A DNA stretch of 64,000 bases from Chitinophaga terrae (ex Kim and Jung 2007) (GTDB taxonomy: Bacteria > Bacteroidota > Bacteroidia > Chitinophagales > Chitinophagaceae), in assembly GCF_900107795.1 (NCBI RefSeq), contig NZ_FNRL01000014.1:1-64000 (forward strand), in the 5' to 3' direction. The notes beneath the pieces are model-generated. The model was not told where the DNA came from and ran no database searches. It was given only the letters and a program-made list of their open reading frames with translations. The position numbers were made by a program, and so were the translations under genes. Positions within the stretch are counted from its first letter, which is position 1. The number at the start of each line of letters is the position of its first letter. This document shows positions 53,949 through 62,677 of this stretch, one piece after another.

Positions 53949-54183
53949 TTTCACGCAAAGGCGCAGAGGTGTGCAAAGAGGCATAAGGATTTTTTTTAAG
54001 ATAGTAAGAAAGCCAAGACATAAATCTTTTTTAAGGAAATAATAAGAAAACAGAGAGGCGAAGATTGCTGCATAACACAATCTTCGCCTCTCTGTTTTCT
54101 TATTTGATCACTTATGATTACTTATTTCACTTAAAAAAATCCTTATGCCTCTTTGCACACCTCTGCGCCTTTGCGTGAAACTA
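53946..54183. repeat. Large nested palindrome joining two convergent stop codons (CGCAAAG family)
   Basis: The outer arms (53946-54000 and 54130-54183, 55 and 54 bases) are inverted copies that differ by a single T; they begin with the TAG stop of each flanking gene followed by TTTCACGCAAAGG. An inner perfect 27-bp inverted repeat (54041-54067 with 54078-54104) has a 10-base loop. The sequences between arms and core differ. The element resembles the one at 30340. It can form very stable RNA hairpins on either strand and may serve as a bidirectional terminator. Confidence 0.92.
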
Positions 54184-55554
54184 CAACCAGCAGAGGAGGA
54201 AGTTTGGCGCCAGGCCCAGTGCCAGCACGAGAAGGATGGTCAGGATCAGGCCAGCTTTGAAGCCGCCGGATACGGGTACTACTTCCGGATCGCCTTGTTT
54301 GAAGTACATGGCCATGATAACCCTGAAATAATAGTATACGCTTACCGCCGCGCAAAGTACTGCTACGATCACCAGCCAAAGTAACTGGCCGTGCTGGATA
54401 GCGGCAGACAATACAAAGTATTTTGCGAAGAAGCCTGCAGTTACAGGAATACCGGCGAGAGAGAACAGGCATACTGCCACAGTGAAGGCGAGTAATGGTT
54501 CTTTGCGGGCCAGGCCGTTGAAGCCTTCGAAGGTATAGTCTTTCAGTTTCATTAATACGGCGAAGATGCCGATAGTAGCGATGCTATAAGCGGCTGCGTA
54601 CAACACGATACCCTGAGCGCCCAGGTTGTTCAGTGAGATCACTGCAAACAGCATAAAACCTGCTTGTGCAATACTGGAGTAAGCCAGCATGCGTTTAACG
54701 CTTTGCTGGAATACGGCGCTTAAGTTACCCAGGATGAGGGTTGCCGCAGTAATGATAGAAAGGATCAGTGTCCAATGCTCGCTGATGTTGCCACCGGTAA
54801 AACTTACATGGAACAAACGGAGAAACGCGATAAATCCACCTGCCTTCACAACTGTAGACATGAAGGAAGTGAAAACGGTAGGAGAACCGTCGTAAACATC
54901 CGGTGTCCAGAAGTGGAATGGTACAGCAGATACTTTGAAAGACAATGCAAATACCAGCAGGATGATACCGCAGAGAGCCAGCGGATGGATCGGATCTGCG
55001 CCCAGGCCTAATTCAGAAATATTGAAAGAGCCTGCAGAACCGTAGATGAGGGTGATTCCCATCAGGAGGATACCTGTAGAGAAAGAACCCATGAGGAAGT
55101 ATTTCAGCGATGCTTCATTGCTCTTCAGGTTCTTTTTATCTGCGCCCGCCAGGATGTATTGCGGGATAGATAAGATCTCGATCGCCAGGAACAGCATCAG
55201 GAGGTTGCTGAAGCTGGAAGCCAGCGTGATACCTGCGAGTATAAAAAATATCAATGCAAAATAATCTGCTACATGCACTCCCACTTTTTCAAACTCGCTA
55301 CCTGATAAGAGGAAATATAACAAAGTAGCGCCTATGGCTACAGCATTGAATATTACACCGAATTTAGTCACTTCAATCATGCCATAAAGGATATATCCGC
55401 CATGTTCAACAGAAGGATATAAGGCCAGGTTAGCAATAAATGCTATGATGATGGCCGCGATGGCAAAAAATTTAATATGCTGCTTATTGCGTACAAGTAA
55501 TCCAACAAACATCATTACAACGCCCGACAAAGCAGTAGAAATTAGTGCATTCAT
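54181..55554 (-). CDS. nuoN: NADH:quinone oxidoreductase subunit N
   Basis: This 457-residue antiporter-like subunit of complex I has about 14 membrane helices, with SLKYFLMGSFSTGILLMGITLIYGSAG, the conserved lysine region SFKVSAVPFHFWTPDVYDG, and KRMLAYSSIAQAGFM. It forms part of the proton-pumping arm. It is the last gene of the minus-strand nuo operon, and its TAG stop abuts the right arm of the large palindrome. Confidence 0.94.
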   Translation of the reverse strand: MNALISTALSGVVMMFVGLLVRNKQHIKFFAIAAIIIAFIANLALYPSVEHGGYILYGMIEVTKFGVIFNAVAIGATLLYFLLSGSEFEKVGVHVADYFALIFFILAGITLASSFSNLLMLFLAIEILSIPQYILAGADKKNLKSNEASLKYFLMGSFSTGILLMGITLIYGSAGSFNISELGLGADPIHPLALCGIILLVFALSFKVSAVPFHFWTPDVYDGSPTVFTSFMSTVVKAGGFIAFLRLFHVSFTGGNISEHWTLILSIITAATLILGNLSAVFQQSVKRMLAYSSIAQAGFMLFAVISLNNLGAQGIVLYAAAYSIATIGIFAVLMKLKDYTFEGFNGLARKEPLLAFTVAVCLFSLAGIPVTAGFFAKYFVLSAAIQHGQLLWLVIVAVLCAAVSVYYYFRVIMAMYFKQGDPEVVPVSGGFKAGLILTILLVLALGLAPNFLLCWL

Positions 55555-55625
55555 ATTTTTGCGTTACAAAACCCCGTTACAAATTTTTTTGTTTTGATCA
55601 GACCGGTTTGATACTAAACTGATGA

Positions 55626-57062
55626 TCAAAATAATTTATTCACTACTTCAGTGGTATTGCTTACCAGCTCCAACATTGGTTGCGGGTAAACACCAAGCAC
55701 AAAGATCATGATCACGATCAGGCTCAATGCCAGCATTTCACCGGCTTTAAGATCTGTAGTAGTTGTTGTCAGCTCATTTTCCTGACCAAATATTACTTTC
55801 TGGATCATACCCAGGGTATATACTGCAGAAAGGATAATACCTAATCCGGCGAAAGCCATCATCCAGTGATTATATTGAAACAGCCCGCTGAACATCAGGA
55901 ACTCGCCAATGAAACCGTTGGTGAGTGGTAAGCCGATGTTAGCCATACTGATAATAACGAAGAAGATCGCCATACGAGGGGCTTTGCGTGCCATACCTCC
56001 CAGTTGCGCCATGTTCCGGATACCCAGGCGTTGTTCTATCACTTCAACAATGATCCACAATCCAATGATGTTGATACCGTGGTTGAACATCTGGATCAGG
56101 GCGCCCTGTAAGCTTTGTTCGTTGTTAGCGAAAACAGCGGCAGCCATCAGGCCGATGTGAGCGATGGAAGAGTAAGCGATCAACCGTTTCAGATCGCTTT
56201 GTACCATAGCAATGCAGGAACCGTAGATGATACCGATGATGCACAGTACAATGGCAACATCAGACCATACCATTACGCCATGAGGCAGTACCGGCAGCAA
56301 CCAGCGCAACAACCCGAATAAACCCATTTTAACCATTACGCCAGAAAGGATCATGGTAACAGGGGTTGGAGATTGTTCGTAGGTATCTGGCTGCCAGGTA
56401 TGGAATGGGAAGATCGGCATCTTGATAGCGAATGCTACAAAGAATAACCAGAAGAGCCAGGATTGCTGATCCTGCGACAGTTGCAGGGCTGAAAAAGATG
56501 CCCAGCTGAAAGAGTGGTCAGGCGTCTGGAAATAAAGGTAGATAATACCTACCATCATCAGCAGCGAACCCAGGAAAGTATAAACGAAGAACTTAAAGGT
56601 AACGGCTATACGTTTTTCATTCCCCCAGATAGAGCAGAGGAAATAAACAGGGATGAGGGCCAGTTCCCAGAAAATATAGAACTGCAAGGCATCGAATGCG
56701 GTAAAAACGCCCGTCAATCCGGCTTGCGCCAGTAACATCAAACCATAGAAACTACCTGGTTTTTCAAAACTACGACCATTGATCGTAATAAAAACAAGCA
56801 GAGAGGCAATCGCTGTAAGCAGGCAAAGCATCACCCCCATTCCATCTAACCCCACGCGAAACTGACTTCCCAGTTGCGGGATCCAGTTAGCTACAACATT
56901 CAGACTGTCGGGAGCAGTACGAAAACGGCACCAGGCACCGATTGCCAACACCACTGTTGCCAGCGATGAGATCATGCTTAGCACTTTTGGTCCGGATCCC
57001 TTCAGGCCAAATGTAATAAGGCCCGCGATGAGAGGAATCAATATTAATAAAACTGTCAACAT
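55626..57062 (-). CDS. nuoM: NADH:quinone oxidoreductase subunit M
   Basis: This 478-residue antiporter-like subunit has the motifs FYIFWELALIPVYFLCSIWG, FAIKMPIFPFHTWQPDTYEQSPTPV and RLIAYSSIAHIGLM. About 14 helices are present, consistent with complex I membrane-arm subunits M. It lies 33 bases after nuoL and about 70 bases before nuoN, in the same operon. Confidence 0.95.
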   Translation of the reverse strand: MLTVLLILIPLIAGLITFGLKGSGPKVLSMISSLATVVLAIGAWCRFRTAPDSLNVVANWIPQLGSQFRVGLDGMGVMLCLLTAIASLLVFITINGRSFEKPGSFYGLMLLAQAGLTGVFTAFDALQFYIFWELALIPVYFLCSIWGNEKRIAVTFKFFVYTFLGSLLMMVGIIYLYFQTPDHSFSWASFSALQLSQDQQSWLFWLFFVAFAIKMPIFPFHTWQPDTYEQSPTPVTMILSGVMVKMGLFGLLRWLLPVLPHGVMVWSDVAIVLCIIGIIYGSCIAMVQSDLKRLIAYSSIAHIGLMAAAVFANNEQSLQGALIQMFNHGINIIGLWIIVEVIEQRLGIRNMAQLGGMARKAPRMAIFFVIISMANIGLPLTNGFIGEFLMFSGLFQYNHWMMAFAGLGIILSAVYTLGMIQKVIFGQENELTTTTTDLKAGEMLALSLIVIMIFVLGVYPQPMLELVSNTTEVVNKLF

Positions 57063-57095
57063 AATTTATCTGCGCTTGTAACTTCAGCTATTGAT

Positions 57096-58991
57096 TTATA
57101 ATAAGAATCCGATCACAAATAAAACGATCATACCGATCACCATGGCGAAGATGTAAAATCCTACCTGTCCGCTCTGGATCAGGCGAACTTGTTGTCCTCC
57201 CCATTGAACGCCACGTCCGATGCCGTTTACCAGGCGATCGATACCCGCTTTTTCGATTGTATCGCGGAAGAAACGTGACAACTCATATAATGGTTTTACA
57301 ATGATCGCATCATAGATCTCATCTACATACCATTTGTTTTCCAGCGCCTTGCCCAGACCTGTAGATTCTTTGCCGGTATCTTCATAATTGGCAAATTTCT
57401 GACGGGCCAGTAAAATGAAAACGATCACGAGGGCGCTGCTGATACCCATCAATATCCATTCGAGGCTATGTGAAAGGTGATGAGGAACGGCAAATGGAAC
57501 AGAAGGTGCAAAAACAGGCGCGAGATATTCTGCCAGCAAGTTTTTACCAAATACTTCCGGCAAGCCTACATACCCGCCGATGATGGAAAGCACTGCCAGG
57601 ATTACCAGCGGAATGGTAATAGCAGCCGGGCTTTCATGAAGATGATGTTCCTGTTCGTGGGTACCACGGAACTTACCGGCAAACGTGATGTAATACAAGC
57701 GGAACATATAGAAAGCGGTCATTAATGCGCCGGCCAGGCCTAACACATAGAATACCGGGTTATGCCCGAAAGCTGAAGCAAGGATCTCATCTTTGGAGAA
57801 GAAACCTGAAAGGCCGGGAATACCAGCAATTGCAAGGCATCCAACGAGGAAAGTCCAGTTCGTGGTTGGCATATATTTTTTCAGGCCGCCCATTTTACGG
57901 ATATCCTGCTCGCCGCCCATTGCATGGATCACGGAACCGGAACCAAGGAACAACAACGCTTTGAAGAAAGCGTGCGTCATTACGTGGAAAACGGCAGCGC
58001 CATAAGCGCCAACACCTAATGCCAGGAACATATAACCTAACTGGCTTACAGTGGAATAAGCCAGTACTTTTTTAATATCGTTCTGTTTGAGTGCAATGGA
58101 AGCTGCAAACAGGGCAGTTGCCAGGCCAATTACAGCTACTACGGTTTGAATATGCGGCGCCAGCGTGTACAAGATATTGCTTCTTGCAATCATATAGATA
58201 CCGGCGGTAACCATTGTAGCGGCGTGGATGAGGGCAGAAACAGGAGTAGGACCCGCCATCGCATCCGGCAACCAGGTATAGAGCGGCAACTGGGCTGATT
58301 TACCGGTTGCGCCTACAAAGAGTAATAAAGCAATTGCAGTGATCACGCTGTTGTTCATACCCAGGGAAGCTGCTTTTGCAAAAACTTCAGGGAAGGTAAC
58401 AGAGCCGAATTGTGTGATCATGAAGAAGATAGCGATCAGGAAACCCAGGTCGCCGATCCTGTTCATAACAAACGCTTTCTTGGCTGCATTTGTATAATCG
58501 TTGTTCTTAAACCAGAACCCGATCAGCAGGTAAGAACACAAACCTACTCCTTCCCAACCGATGAACATCATCACGTAGTTGGCGCCTAAAACAAGGATCA
58601 GCATGGAGAACACGAAAAGGTTCAGGTATGCAAAATACCTGGCGAAACTTTCGCTGCTTTCTTCATGCATGTAAGAAGTAGAGTAAATATGAATGAGAGA
58701 ACCAACACCAGTGATGATCAGGAGGAACAATGCACTGAGTTGATCTACCTGGAAGGCAAAAGGAATATGCAGGGAACCTACATGAATAAAATCAAACAAC
58801 TGCACAACCTGCGCAGAGAATCCCGGGGCTTTAACCTCAAAGAATATTAATAAGCTAATCACAAAGGACGCCAGGAGAACGCCACTTCCAACTATTCCAA
58901 CCAAGGACTTGGATAAAGATCTGCGTCCTAATCCATTCACCAGGAAACCTAATAATGGTAAAAATGGTACCAGCCAAACTAGATTAATCAT
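57096..58991 (-). CDS. nuoL: NADH:quinone oxidoreductase subunit L
   Basis: This 631-residue subunit is the largest antiporter-like protein of the membrane arm. Motifs are SSESFARYFAYLNLFVFSML, FIGWEGVGLCSYLLIGFW, KSAQLPLYTWLPDAMAGPTPVSALIHAATMV and KKVLAYSTVSQLGYM. The long C-terminal lateral helix and the final transmembrane helix are represented by the last 100 residues. It starts at the first ATG, 55 bases after nuoK. Confidence 0.96.
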   Translation of the reverse strand: MINLVWLVPFLPLLGFLVNGLGRRSLSKSLVGIVGSGVLLASFVISLLIFFEVKAPGFSAQVVQLFDFIHVGSLHIPFAFQVDQLSALFLLIITGVGSLIHIYSTSYMHEESSESFARYFAYLNLFVFSMLILVLGANYVMMFIGWEGVGLCSYLLIGFWFKNNDYTNAAKKAFVMNRIGDLGFLIAIFFMITQFGSVTFPEVFAKAASLGMNNSVITAIALLLFVGATGKSAQLPLYTWLPDAMAGPTPVSALIHAATMVTAGIYMIARSNILYTLAPHIQTVVAVIGLATALFAASIALKQNDIKKVLAYSTVSQLGYMFLALGVGAYGAAVFHVMTHAFFKALLFLGSGSVIHAMGGEQDIRKMGGLKKYMPTTNWTFLVGCLAIAGIPGLSGFFSKDEILASAFGHNPVFYVLGLAGALMTAFYMFRLYYITFAGKFRGTHEQEHHLHESPAAITIPLVILAVLSIIGGYVGLPEVFGKNLLAEYLAPVFAPSVPFAVPHHLSHSLEWILMGISSALVIVFILLARQKFANYEDTGKESTGLGKALENKWYVDEIYDAIIVKPLYELSRFFRDTIEKAGIDRLVNGIGRGVQWGGQQVRLIQSGQVGFYIFAMVIGMIVLFVIGFLL

Positions 58992-59046
58992 TTATCAATT
59001 CTATTTACGACGACGAAAAATTCAATAGATCAGGGAATCCGAAATA

Positions 59047-59364
59047 TTAATTTTTCAACCTGTTAAGAATGTTAATATCTACTGAGTGTGTGTTTCTGTA
59101 GACCATAGTAATAATAGCCAGGCCGATTGCAACTTCAGCTGCGGCTACCACCATTATAAAAAATACGAACAGTTGCGCTGAGGAAGCATCTACTCTGCCG
59201 GCATCAGCCCACATTTTTGAGAAAGCAACCATTAAAAGGTTTACTGCATTCAGCATCAGCTCAATGCACATAAAGATTATGATCGCATTTCTGCGCATCA
59301 ATACACCCATCACACCTATACAGAATAAGGCGATACTCAGAAATATATAATATTGAACAGGCAT
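59047..59364 (-). CDS. nuoK: NADH:quinone oxidoreductase subunit K
   Basis: This 105-residue protein with three membrane helices has the conserved glutamates in FMCIELMLNAVNLL and VAAAEVAIGLAI, used for proton transfer. It starts MPVQYYIFLSIALFCIGVMG. A short ACGAATTAC-type repeat lies between it and nuoJ. Confidence 0.95.
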   Translation of the reverse strand: MPVQYYIFLSIALFCIGVMGVLMRRNAIIIFMCIELMLNAVNLLMVAFSKMWADAGRVDASSAQLFVFFIMVVAAAEVAIGLAIITMVYRNTHSVDINILNRLKN

Positions 59365-59405
59365 AAAATAAGTTACGATTTACGAATTACGAATGACTGT
59401 ATAAG

Positions 59406-59906
59406 CTAGTCTTCTTTCCTACCGATTACTACAGCTCCGATCATGGCGCTCAGGAACAGGATACTGCTCACTTCAAATGGAACTACATATTGTCTGAACA
59501 GCACCATACCCAGGTTATGTACAAGACCTATGTCGTTGTTTGCTGTACTCATTGCAGGCATGCTTGCATCGCGCAATGCAGCTACCAGTACAACCAGTAA
59601 CGCGCCTCCGCTGATGGCTCCCGCATACTTCAGCCAGTTACGTTTCTGTGGCTCCAATTCTGCGTTCAGGTTCATCAGCATCAATACATACAGGAACAAT
59701 ACCATGATGGCGCCTGCATAAACAATGATATGTACTACAGCAAGGAATTGAGCATTCATCATTACATAGTGGCCTGCTATGGCAAAAAATGTGACGATCA
59801 GGCATAATACGCTGGTCACAGGATTTTTACTCAACACAACCCCTAACGCTGAAGCCAGCGCAATCACCGACAGCACCATGAAAATTATTTGTTGGATACT
59901 TCCCAT
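59406..59906 (-). CDS. nuoJ: NADH:quinone oxidoreductase subunit J
   Basis: This 166-residue membrane protein has the NuoJ/ND6 pattern: NPVTSVLCLIVTFFAIAGHYVMMNAQFLAVVHIIVYAGAIMVLFLYVLMLMNL split over helices 2 and 3, including the pi-bulge VYAGAIMVLF. Five helices are visible. It lies about 40 bases after nuoI and 41 before nuoK. Confidence 0.94.
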   Translation of the reverse strand: MGSIQQIIFMVLSVIALASALGVVLSKNPVTSVLCLIVTFFAIAGHYVMMNAQFLAVVHIIVYAGAIMVLFLYVLMLMNLNAELEPQKRNWLKYAGAISGGALLVVLVAALRDASMPAMSTANNDIGLVHNLGMVLFRQYVVPFEVSSILFLSAMIGAVVIGRKED

Positions 59907-59946
59907 CTCTGCTTTTGTTTTTTAGCTAATGTGTGCTATAAATAAT

Positions 59947-60453
59947 TTATTTGTTCTGTGCTTTCGGATCTGGAATCAGCAAATCGTCTTTCCCGTAAAT
60001 AAATCCTTTACGTTGATAGTTTGCAGGTGCAAAGGTTTCTGACAGGTAAATTGCATCTTTAGGGCAGGCTTCTTCACAGAAACCGCAGAAAATGCAACGT
60101 AACATGTTGATCTCGTACCTTGCTGCATATTTTTCTTCCCTGTAGAGATGCTCTTCTCCCGGTTTTCTTTCAGCTGCCTCCATCGTGATAGCTTCAGCCG
60201 GACAAGCTACGGCGCATAAACCGCATGCTGTACATCTTTCACGTCCTTCTTCATCGCGGTTCAGAATGTGTAATCCACGGAACACCGGGCTAAACTCACG
60301 TTTTTGATCCGGGTAGCTCACTGTAGCCTTACGCTGGAAGATGTGCTTGAAAGTGATACCCATTCCTTTTGCAATAGCAGGAATGTATAACTTCTCTGCG
60401 AAAGTCATCGGCCGGCGATCGACCTGTTTTGCCCTGTTAGTTAATGCTTGCAT
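59947..60453 (-). CDS. nuoI: NADH:quinone oxidoreductase subunit I (two 4Fe-4S clusters)
   Basis: The start is placed at MQALTNRAKQVDRRPMTFAEK (168 residues); the open frame upstream to 60624 overlaps nuoH and has no homology. It has two ferredoxin-type cysteine motifs, CTACGLCAVACP and CIFCGFCEEACP, for clusters N6a and N6b that carry electrons from the peripheral arm to the quinone site. Its end (DDLLIPDPKAQNK) is basic and short. Confidence 0.95.
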   Translation of the reverse strand: MQALTNRAKQVDRRPMTFAEKLYIPAIAKGMGITFKHIFQRKATVSYPDQKREFSPVFRGLHILNRDEEGRERCTACGLCAVACPAEAITMEAAERKPGEEHLYREEKYAARYEINMLRCIFCGFCEEACPKDAIYLSETFAPANYQRKGFIYGKDDLLIPDPKAQNK

Positions 60454-60494
60454 AAATGCTTTATTTAAACCACCTGAGTGGAATGAATTAATAA

Positions 60495-61538
60495 TTAATG
60501 ATGTTTGAACAATTCTACTGCTCCTGTACCCAGCATATTCACCAACGCCAATGGAATTAACACTCTCCAACCCAGGCGCATCAGCTGGTCGTAACGGAAT
60601 CTCGGAACTGTCCAGCGCACCCACATAAAGAAGAAGATGAAGAGCAGCGTTTTTATGAACAATGCCACAAAGCCCAGTATAGTTACCATATTAGGAGATA
60701 GCCCCAGTTTATCCATCCATGGGAAGGCATAACCTCCGAAATACATGGTAGCCATTAAAGCCGAGCTGATAAACATATTGATGTATTCCGCAAACAGGAA
60801 GAAACCCAGTTTCATGGAAGAATATTCCAGGTGATAACCACCATTCAATTCGTTCTCCGCTTCCGGTAAGTCGAACGGTGCACGGTTACATTCTGCAAAC
60901 GCACATACCAGGAAAATGAAGAAGCCTAAAGGTTGGTAGCAAATGTTCCAGAGACCATGACGTTGCTGTTCAACGATCTCTTTCAGGCTCAGGGTACCTG
61001 TCAGCATCAGCAATGCGATCAGGGCCAATCCCATAGGCAGCTCGTAGGAGATGATCTGGGAAGCGGCACGAACAGAGGCCAGGAGGGAATATTTGTTATT
61101 GGATGCCCATCCACCCAGCATGATACCGTAAACACCCATACTTACAACTGCGAAGATGTAAAGGATACCGATGTTCACATCTGCCACCTGGAGAGAGATC
61201 TCGCGACCGGCTATGGTCAGGGTGTCGCCCCATGGAATTACAGCGCTGGTCATACAAGCCACCACCATGGCAATGGAAGGACCTAAAATGAAGAGGAAGC
61301 GGTTGGAGTTGGTAGGAATGATCTCTTCCTTGAAGAAGAGTTTACCACCATCTGCCAACGGCTGCAGCAGACCAGCCGGACCGGCGCGGTTAGGGCCTAA
61401 ACGATCCTGGATCCAGGCAGCCACTTTCCTTTCGCCCCAGGTAGCATACATCGCTACCACCAGGGAAAGCACCAGCACTACTGAAATCAGCAATAATTTC
61501 TCAATTAAAAAGAACCAATCTATGCTTAATAAGGTCAT
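60495..61538 (-). CDS. nuoH: NADH:quinone oxidoreductase subunit H
   Basis: This 347-residue membrane subunit forms the quinone-binding chamber with NuoB and NuoD. Typical motifs are YATWGERKVAAWIQDRLGPNRAGP, GLLQPLADGGKLFFKEEIIP, AFAECNRAPFDLPEAENELNGGYHLEYSSMKLGFF split over its loop region, and FIFFFMWVRWTVPRFRYDQLM. Eight helices are visible. It starts MTLLSIDWFFLIEKLLL, 26 bases after nuoG. Confidence 0.96.
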   Translation of the reverse strand: MTLLSIDWFFLIEKLLLISVVLVLSLVVAMYATWGERKVAAWIQDRLGPNRAGPAGLLQPLADGGKLFFKEEIIPTNSNRFLFILGPSIAMVVACMTSAVIPWGDTLTIAGREISLQVADVNIGILYIFAVVSMGVYGIMLGGWASNNKYSLLASVRAASQIISYELPMGLALIALLMLTGTLSLKEIVEQQRHGLWNICYQPLGFFIFLVCAFAECNRAPFDLPEAENELNGGYHLEYSSMKLGFFLFAEYINMFISSALMATMYFGGYAFPWMDKLGLSPNMVTILGFVALFIKTLLFIFFFMWVRWTVPRFRYDQLMRLGWRVLIPLALVNMLGTGAVELFKHH

Positions 61539-61564
61539 CTCCTTTTACGAATTACAATTACGAA

Positions 61565-62662
61565 TTACGATTTCTTTATAATAAAATCATCAGAATGAGC
61601 AGGTCCGTCGATCTTCGACAAATCTATTTCCGGCCTGTTCACCTGGCTTTCAGAGTGAATATCAAACAAGAGTTTTGGTTGTCTTCCATCCAATACTTCC
61701 ACCAGCGCATCTTTGGGTTTCACTGTATTTACGTAATGGCCCTGTGAGATAACGCTATGGCGGTCGATTTTCCTTGGTCCTTCAATTGTCCAATCGCTCT
61801 TCTCTTTCTTTTCGAAGCGGCATTCGTCGCAGATGAAGTTTTCCACCTCGCCGTATTTATCTTTTCTTGCAGTAACCCTGAACACTTCATCACCACGCAT
61901 CCACAATACTACTTTACCACAGCATTTAGGATTGCTGCAATTACGGTGTGCATCCACAGGTTTCAGGAACCAAACCCTGTTTTTGAAACGGAAAGTATTA
62001 TCTGTTAAAGCGCCTACAGGGCAAACATCAATTACGTTTCCTATGAAATCGTTATCTAAAGACTGTTTGATATAAGTACCTATTTCCGCCGCGTCTCCTC
62101 TTCCCAATACGCCATGTTCTCTTTTCTCGGTCAGCTGATCAGCGGTAAACACGCAACGGTAGCAAAGGATGCAACGCGTCATGTGCAATTTGATCTTGTC
62201 TCCCAGGTCTACTTTATCAAAAGTTCTGCGTTTAAATTCGTAACGGGTTGCATCGGCGCCGTGCTCATAGCTCAGGTCCTGCAGGTGACATTCGCCCGCC
62301 TGGTCGCAGATCGGGCAATCCAGCGGGTGATTAAGCAACAGGAATTCTACTACGCCTTTGCGTGCATCCAATACTTCCGGGGAAGTGATGTTAGCTACTT
62401 CCATACCATCCATTACAGTGGTACGGCAACTGGCTACCAGTTTAGGCATCGGGCGTGGATCAGCCTCAGAGCCTTTGGTTACTTTCACCAGGCAGGTACG
62501 GCATTTACCGCCGCTGCCTTCCAGTTTGGAATAGTAACACATGGCCGGCGGCACTACCTCTCCCCCAATCAACCGGGCCGCATTCAATATGGTTGTACCG
62601 GGTTCCACCTCTACTGAGATGTTATCGATTTTAACCTTAAACATTTTTTTATCCTCCGCCAT
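61565..62662 (-). CDS. nuoG: Short NuoG-like subunit (2Fe-2S / 4Fe-4S, no molybdopterin domain)
   Basis: I choose MAEDKKMFKVKIDNISVEVE (365 residues); a GGAGG-type sequence before the second ATG (62644) makes MFKVKI an alternative. The N-terminal plant-type ferredoxin domain (MCYYSKLEGSGGKCRTCLVKV) is followed by the His/Cys 4Fe-4S motif (DCPICDQAGECHLQD) and CILCYRCVFT...IDVCPVGAL. The chain ends soon after CDECRFEKKEK, so the large C-terminal molybdopterin-oxidoreductase-like domain of E. coli NuoG is missing, as in other Bacteroidota. A GxxExxY element lies between it and nuoF. Confidence 0.88.
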   Translation of the reverse strand: MAEDKKMFKVKIDNISVEVEPGTTILNAARLIGGEVVPPAMCYYSKLEGSGGKCRTCLVKVTKGSEADPRPMPKLVASCRTTVMDGMEVANITSPEVLDARKGVVEFLLLNHPLDCPICDQAGECHLQDLSYEHGADATRYEFKRRTFDKVDLGDKIKLHMTRCILCYRCVFTADQLTEKREHGVLGRGDAAEIGTYIKQSLDNDFIGNVIDVCPVGALTDNTFRFKNRVWFLKPVDAHRNCSNPKCCGKVVLWMRGDEVFRVTARKDKYGEVENFICDECRFEKKEKSDWTIEGPRKIDRHSVISQGHYVNTVKPKDALVEVLDGRQPKLLFDIHSESQVNRPEIDLSKIDGPAHSDDFIIKKS

Positions 62663-62677
62663 ATTATATGTTTTCTT

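Noticed and set aside
53946-54183. CRISPR-like or insertion-sequence interpretation of the palindrome
   Set aside because: There are no regularly spaced short repeats with unique spacers and no transposase frame; the structure is one nested inverted repeat.
60454-60624. N-terminal extension of nuoI
   Set aside because: It overlaps nuoH on the same strand, and homology begins at the internal methionine at 60453.
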